The notes below the pieces were generated by a model. The model worked only from the letters and a program-made list of their open reading frames with translations, did no database searches and had not been told where the DNA came from. A stretch of DNA of 50,580 nt, taken from contig JAXHVA010000022.1 of NCBI GenBank assembly GCA_034189035.1, positions 1-50,580 on the forward strand, written 5' to 3'. Made by a program: the position numbers and the translations under genes. The stretch comes from JAUXFK01 sp034189035 (GTDB lineage: Bacteria > Desulfobacterota > UBA8473). This document shows, one piece after another, positions 45,769-50,580 of the stretch (position 1 is the stretch's first letter; the number at the start of each line of letters is the position of its first letter).

Positions 45769-46006
45769 TTTTACAAATACCTCCAGAAAAAAATAGCAAC
45801 CCATAATTCAATAGCATAGCCATTTACACAGAGGAAAACGGTAAACTTTCGTCAAGATCTCTAAATGTTTTTATTAATCGGAAATTCTCTTGAGCCCCTT
45901 TCTTTTAACGCTCTATTATAGAAGGGTAATATATAATATATAGCATAATTCACTAATAAAACACAACGGAATTCCAAGTTATTCACGTGTAGGTATTTCT
46001 TCCTTT

Positions 46007-46052
46007 TGCTTCGAATTTTTGCAAAAAGTTTTTCGGGATTTTTCTAAAATAG
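46007..46052 (+). repeat. Second copy of the upstream repeat at 30360-30405
   Basis: ATTTTTGCAAA and GGATTTTTCTAAAAT occur in the same order and spacing as at 30360. It belongs to a duplicated regulatory region described with the STAS relic. The 763-base gap 45769-46531 otherwise holds AT-rich sequence, a sigma-54 promoter and the relic, and no intact gene. Confidence 0.55.
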
Positions 46053-46283
46053 CAGGAGCCTTAAATATCTGGCAAATACATTGCCGTCAATAACCAAATA
46101 AAATAATGAAAATGAATATTGAGTCCACTCAGAACAAAAGGAATTTTATTTTAATTATAATTAATAGAATAGCATTATTTCGATTCAATTTAATCATCTC
46201 GTCTTTTTTTATGATCGACAACCGACCCTTTTCTTAGTAAAATCAATAATTACTTTGTACAATTTAAGCGAAACACAATTCAA

Positions 46284-46300
46284 TGGCACATTTCGTGCAA
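46284..46300 (+). promoter_or_regulatory. Sigma-54 promoter upstream of the cytidylate-kinase-like gene
   Basis: TGGCACATTTCGTGCAA has a perfect TGGCAC box, and GG (46285-46286) and GC (46297-46298) are 10 bases apart. It resembles the promoter at 30486 over AATGGCACATT. It is about 230 bases from the kinase-like gene because a STAS relic lies between. Confidence 0.7.
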
Positions 46301-46337
46301 TAAAGAAGGAATTAACTGTAATTGTTAATTAACTTCA

Positions 46338-46447
46338 TGCAAATCTGAAGAATTTCATCAAAAATAATAGGATTAACCGGTGAATCAGAGGGTTTTGAAA
46401 CTGTATTGGAAATGAGTCACGTAGCAGAAGTTGAAAAGAAATATTAA
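46338..46447 (+). pseudogene. Relic of a STAS gene paralogous to 30560
   Basis: Read in the frame ending at the TAA of 46445, the segment gives ISSKIIGLTGESEGF followed by SHVAEVEKK. This matches ISSRVSGLTGDSKDL and HHLAEVEGK in the intact STAS protein. A TGA stands in frame just upstream and the N-terminal two thirds of the gene are missing. The relic and the promoter and repeat before it match the 30.36-30.88 kb locus in order. Confidence 0.75.
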
Positions 46448-46531
46448 ATAATATGCAGTCTTTGAAAAGTCCACAAATTTTGAGTGAAAACAAATCGCTT
46501 GGAAGTATTTTTAAATGAAAGGGGGGTTCTC

Positions 46532-47254
46532 ATGAAGTACTATCCATACAAGATTAACCGAATAATCGAAGACAATTTGAAATTTCAAATCAAACAAAGA
46601 GCACTGACGACCTGGAGTGAAATGGAAAAGGCGACGAAATTGCCTTTCGTTACTATTTCCAGAGAGTATGGCTGTATGGGCTACCCTATCGCTGAGGGTC
46701 TTCAAAGCAGATTGAACGAAATATGTGACAAGAAATTTCCCTGGATGGTTTTTGATCGGGCTTTAGTAGAGAAGGTAGCAAGTGAACACAACCTCTCGGA
46801 GGAGTTGATTAACTCCTTAAACGAAAAACAAAGATCTCAGATAGGCCAGCTTGTTGATGTCATGCTCCTGGATCGACCAACCGAATACACGGCTTTCAAA
46901 ATGCTGGCAAAAACGATTTGTGGTCTTGCCCAGAAGGGGCATGCTATTATTATGGGCCGGGGTGGTTGTATAATAGGTAAAGATATAGAAAAAGGATTTC
47001 ATGTAAGACTTATTGCTCCCTTTGATTTCCGAGTACAAATTGTAGGACAAACAAGAGATGTCTCTTCAAGAAAAGAAGCCGAGGCATTAGTCAAAAGGAT
47101 GGATAAGGAGAGAGAAGCCTTTGTGGAGAGATTTGCTCTTAAACCAGTGTCAGATCAAAACAATTTTGACCTGATAATTAATGTAAAACGGAATAGCATT
47201 GAAGAAACCATAGAGATAATCTTGAACGCTATTCGGATAAGAAAGCTCATATAG
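46532..47254 (+). CDS. Cytidylate-kinase-like nucleotide-binding protein
   Basis: A 240-residue protein of the cytidylate-kinase-like family (P-loop NTPases of uncertain substrate). The P-loop-like ISREYGCMGYPIAEGL follows a PFVT strand. FDRALVEKVA and IIMGRGGCII are typical, and a lid region holds RMDKEREAFVERF. In many anaerobes such proteins are linked to stress and signalling genes. I start at ATG 46532, with AAAGGGGGG upstream, rather than the GTG at 46484. A sigma-54 promoter lies upstream. Confidence 0.8.
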   Translation: MKYYPYKINRIIEDNLKFQIKQRALTTWSEMEKATKLPFVTISREYGCMGYPIAEGLQSRLNEICDKKFPWMVFDRALVEKVASEHNLSEELINSLNEKQRSQIGQLVDVMLLDRPTEYTAFKMLAKTICGLAQKGHAIIMGRGGCIIGKDIEKGFHVRLIAPFDFRVQIVGQTRDVSSRKEAEALVKRMDKEREAFVERFALKPVSDQNNFDLIINVKRNSIEETIEIILNAIRIRKLI

Positions 47255-47308
47255 CACTATCAATTCGGACTACCGCCTCTAACTCGAACTTTAAGGGGAG
47301 GGATTTAT

Positions 47309-48200
47309 ACTGCCGTGCAAGATATCCTTTGGCCGTGAGGAGACTGAACATCGCAATTGAGCAGGCAAGGGATACGGGCTTCTTGGAAAGGATATTCTTA
47401 GATCAGGTTTTGATTTTGACTTTGAGGTTTACCGTGGAGCCGGGGCCTTTATTTGTGATGAGGAGACAGTGCTTATGACCTCTATATAGGGGAAGAGGGG
47501 GAATGCCCCTCCCCCTTACCTGCCATACAGAGTCTGTTGAAAAAACCAACGGTTTTAAATAAATGTAGAGAAACTGACCAGCATAACCCAAATCATCCTG
47601 AACGGAGGAAAGCGGTATGCTGATATTGGCATTCCTGAGAGTAAAGGGACAAAGGTCTTTGCACCTACAGGAGATATGAATAATCTAGGCCTTGTGGAAG
47701 TGCCCATGGTGATATCTATAGACAATATCATTCATGACGTCTGAAGGGAAAAAGTGTAAGGCTGTTCCGCTAGGAGGTCCATCTTGAGGATGTATATCCA
47801 GCCAGCACTTAAATAAACCTTTAGATTATAAATCTATTACCGAACTGGGGGCAATTGTTGACTTTGTCGTTATGATCATTACGAACGATGATAAGAGTGT
47901 GGTTGATGTGGTCAGATTCTTCATGGAGTTCTGTCAGGAAGAATCCTGAGGCAAGTGTACACCCTGTCTGTCGGGTGGGCACAAAAAAAATGCTGGAGAT
48001 ATTAACCAGGATCTGCGAGTGCAAGGGCAATGGGGGAGATATAGAGCCAGCCCCTTGAGCGATGTTTTTTCATCGTTCAGAATACAGCCCTGTGCGGTCT
48101 TGGCCAGACCGCTCCCAACCCTGCCTTTCCACTCTCCGCTACTTTCGAAACGAATACGATGCCCATATTCGCAAGAACGTTTTCCTGCCGCGGAGTGTCA
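47309..48200 (+). pseudogene. Decayed NuoF/HndC-like NADH-binding subunit
   Basis: Fragments in changing frames follow the order of a NuoF protein: RYPLAVRRLNIAIEQARDTGF, then FEVYRGAGAFICDEET, KKPTVLN, GTKVFAPTGDMNNLGLVEVP, then DYKSITELGAIV, FFMEFCQEE (stop) GKCTPC, and APNPALSTLRYFRNEY. The N-terminal part is absent and several frameshifts and stops interrupt it. The 4Fe-4S cysteines are partly retained (GKCTPC). It no longer encodes a working flavoprotein subunit. Confidence 0.8.
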
Positions 48201-49585
48201 GGCCTTTTTCAAGTTTTCATGCCAGCCCACCTGCCCTATAGGAATGGATGCCTCGGACTATATAACATTGATCCCGCGGATCGTCTCGACGATGGGTATA
48301 GGATCCTTCTCAGAACCAATCAATTCATCGGCATATGTAGCAGAGTGTGCGACCATAAGTGCGAATTCAAATGCAGGCGATCTACCCTGGATGAGCCTGA
48401 ATATAAAGTACCTGAAGCGGTTCATTGCAGATAATACCAAGATGCCTCTTGTAAAGAGGGTACTTTTAATCAGAAAAGGAAGGGTTTCAGTCATTGGTAC
48501 CGGCCCTTCTGGAATGACCGTTGCTAAAGATCTTACCCCTAGGGGTTGTGCTGTGGTCATTTTTGAAGAGCTTCCAGAGGCTGGAGGCATGCTCCAATAC
48601 GGGAGTCCAGAATATCGGCTTCCACGAGATATCCTGAAAGCTGAAATAGAAGATATCATTGCCCTTGGTGTGGAGCTCCGGTGCAATACAAAAGTGGGCA
48701 GGGATGCCCCTTGCTATCAAGTCAAAAAGGAGTTCGATGCAATCTATCTGGCTGTTGGGGCTCATCGAAGCATCCAGGTCGGTGTGGATGGCGAAGAGAT
48801 TGAAGATGCTTGTGGAGCTGTTGAGTTCCTTCGGGAACTTAACCTGGGAAAAAAGTCAAAGGTTGAGGAGCGTGTGGCGGTCATCGGTGGAGGCAATTCG
48901 GCTGTTGATGCCTCACGCTGTGCACTGAGGCTTGGTGCAAAAGAGATCACCATACTTTATAGGATGCTCTGTCGGGACATGCCTGCCCATGAGGAAGAGA
49001 TACGGGCCGCGGAAGAGGAAGGAGTGAAGATCGAATATCTTATAGCCTCAATCAGATTTTCAGGTGATAATGGCCATCTTTAAAGGCTCATCTGTCAGAG
49101 GATGTCCCTCGGTGAATTTGATTCCAGTGGGCGAAGAAGACCTATGCTTATACCAGGGGCAGAGTTTTCTTAGGAGGTGGATCAGATACTTATTGCGATT
49201 AGCCAGCAGCCCGTTTTCCCCTTCCCTGTCGAAGATGGTGAGCCCAACATTTCTAAGAGGGGGGCTCCTGGAGATAAAGACAGGTACTCGAACATACCTC
49301 AGTGATTCAATGATCTTTACGGGAGGAGATGCGGTCACAGGACCAGATAAGGTGGTAGGAGCAATAGCGGCAGGTCATAATGCTGCCGATGAGATCGATG
49401 CTGCAATTCGGAAATTTTATTCAGAGCCTCCATATATGTCACAACTTGAGGAAGAGATAGAGATTCCCATAGTAATTGATGAAGAGACCACAGAGATGCA
49501 AAGGGCTTCTATTCCAGAGGCTCTGGTGACAGAAAGGATTAAAGGGAGTAGAAATTGGGTTCTCCAGGAAAATTGCTATGGATGA
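48200..49585 (+). pseudogene. Decayed GltD-like FAD/NAD(P) oxidoreductase, possibly once fused to the NuoF-like part
   Basis: The order of a glutamate-synthase small-subunit-like protein is visible: CPIGMDASDYI, FIGICSRVCDHKCEFKCRR, the FAD loop VIGTGPSGMTVAKDL, GGMLQYGSPEYRLPRDIL, the NAD(P) loop VIGGGNSAVDASRCAL, and the second FAD motif TGGDAVTGPDKVVGAIAAG. An open stretch covers about 48019-49083. It ends at TAA (after GDNGHL), a further TAG lies downstream, and the end continues in another frame to 49585. It follows the NuoF-like relic without a gap or start signal, so the two may have been one fused gene. Confidence 0.8.
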
Positions 49586-49643
49586 GGCATGTCGGTGTCT
49601 GCGATGCGATATTGAAACTTTGTAAAATTTTAGAGGATATCCA

Positions 49644-50429
49644 ATGGAGAAGAAGGCAAACCTGAAGATTGACGAAAGAGAGATAGTGCTAGAAGAAGGT
49701 GCAACAATACTCGATGCAGCTGAGCAAAACGGCATTCGCATTTCCACCCTCTGCCACTATTCTTCCCTCTCTACTTGCATAGGGTTTCGGATTTGCATAG
49801 TAGAGGTCGATGGATCTTCCAGGCTGGCTGCCAGCTGTGCCATGCCTGTTCGAGAAAGGATGGAGGTGGTTACATCTAACGATCGGATCATTGAAGCCAG
49901 GCGGACCATCTTTGAGTTCCTGTTTGCCAAGAGAAACCATTACTGTATGTTCTGTGCTCAAAGTGGCGATTGTGAACTCAAGAACCTCGCTTATGAGCTT
50001 AAGATGGATCACCTCACTGTGCCCTCTTCATATGATGAATTTCCCGTTGATGTGAAAAGTGAATATGTCAGCATAGACCATAGTCGATGTGTCCTCTGCG
50101 GAAGGTGTATCAGGGCATGCCAGGAGATATCCGGGTCCTATGTGCTGAATTTTCAAAACAGAAGTCATCATGCCCTTATCGGAGTGAATCGTAACGAAAA
50201 AAGGGAAGAATCTATCTGCCATTCCTGTGGGGTATTCTTGCAGGTGTGCCCAACAAAGGCGATATACAATCACTATAGGACACATTACGCGGCTAAAGGG
50301 CGCAGTAAGGACTGGGCGGTTATCGATTCCTTATGTCCCCAGTGTGGATTATTATGCCCTACGCTCAATTTTGTCAAGGATAACACTTTTATAAGGCCTC
50401 CAGCTGTCAAGAGTAAAAGTACCCATTAA
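49644..50429 (+). CDS. NuoG/hydrogenase-type iron-sulfur protein, truncated and missing ligands
   Basis: A 261-residue frame with a 2Fe-2S ferredoxin domain (1-85), a His-Cys 4Fe-4S segment (CMFCAQSGDCELK), a 2x4Fe-4S domain and the start of a further Cys-rich domain (CPQCGLLCP), where it stops. Two cysteine ligands are lost to Phe. The 2Fe-2S motif reads IGFRIC instead of CRxC, and the second 4Fe-4S motif CHSCGVFLQVCP lacks its third Cys. Each fits a single G-to-T change from a Cys codon. With the relics upstream this is probably a decaying gene. Confidence 0.7.
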   Translation: MEKKANLKIDEREIVLEEGATILDAAEQNGIRISTLCHYSSLSTCIGFRICIVEVDGSSRLAASCAMPVRERMEVVTSNDRIIEARRTIFEFLFAKRNHYCMFCAQSGDCELKNLAYELKMDHLTVPSSYDEFPVDVKSEYVSIDHSRCVLCGRCIRACQEISGSYVLNFQNRSHHALIGVNRNEKREESICHSCGVFLQVCPTKAIYNHYRTHYAAKGRSKDWAVIDSLCPQCGLLCPTLNFVKDNTFIRPPAVKSKSTH

Positions 50430-50580
50430 CGAAACAGTGTTTTTTTTTTTAGCATATTCTATCAACGAACCTTTTTGCTTGTTGACAGCGATTCTGACTT
50501 TATTTCGAAGCGGGTGCCGGAAATCTGATCCTTCACCAAACACTTATCGAGATTCTACTGCCTGGGATTTCCCTGCGATC

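Noticed and set aside
50352..50543. Minus-strand ORF at the window end
   Set aside because: It overlaps the 3' end of the NuoG-like frame and shows no family pattern. The last 150 bases hold nothing I can support.

Overview
The window is a low-to-moderate G+C bacterial chromosome segment. It is dominated by two-component signalling proteins interleaved with membrane anion transporters, followed by a stress and energy-metabolism region. The abundance of Cache-domain histidine kinases, sigma-54 activators and -24/-12 promoters, TauE-type and SLC13/DASS-type anion transporters, an ADP-forming acyl-CoA synthetase fused to an acetyltransferase, and relics of HndC/NuoF-type electron-transfer subunits suggests a Desulfobacterota ('deltaproteobacterial') sulfate-reducing or syntrophic anaerobe. 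That assignment is inference from gene content, not from a marker gene.

Layout. 1-584: mostly non-coding, with a partial minus-strand ORF at the edge, a perfect 25-bp hairpin and a sigma-54 promoter. 585-5435: CBS protein, SLC13 transporter, Cache histidine kinase, two receiver proteins. 5535-10777 (minus strand): a PEP-synthase-like protein; then a receiver / TauE-type exporter / unknown membrane protein operon with a good sigma-70 promoter and a terminator. 11081-15608: kinase, receiver and a PAS-GAF sigma-54 activator, divergent from the previous operon. 15609-28749: three 18-bp dyads, a degenerate receiver, SLC13 transporter 2, a receiver-kinase fusion, a receiver fused to SLC13 transporter 3, a receiver, a kinase, a receiver, SLC13 transporter 4, a 53-aa membrane peptide, a Yip1-like protein and a receiver-CBS fusion. 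28848-30122: a decayed IS256-type element. 30231-30336: a possible structured element. 30486-40475: sigma-54 promoter, STAS protein, glgC, dodecin, diguanylate cyclase, NtrC-type activator, GNAT, SAP-like small protein, second sigma-54 promoter, Usp, acyl-CoA synthetase/GNAT, tandem Usp. 40482-45768 (minus): two overlapping hybrid sensor kinases. 45805-47254: a third promoter-plus-STAS-like locus whose STAS gene has decayed, then a cytidylate-kinase-like gene. 47309-50429: decayed NuoF-like and GltD-like sequences and a NuoG-like iron-sulfur protein that has lost cluster ligands.

How it may work. Four of the kinases share one type of extracytoplasmic Cache sensor, and they alternate with four paralogous anion transporters. 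One transporter carries an intact receiver domain on its cytoplasmic N-terminus, and CBS domains occur both alone and fused to a receiver. The simplest reading is a family of modules in which phosphoryl transfer acts on transport directly, not only on transcription. This phosphorelay-coupled transport locus is the most unusual thing in the window. The downstream stress genes appear to be a sigma-54 group, with GG-N10-GC promoters in front of the STAS-glgC, Usp, cytidylate-kinase-like and CBS-transporter units; the NtrC-type protein at 33699 is a candidate activator.
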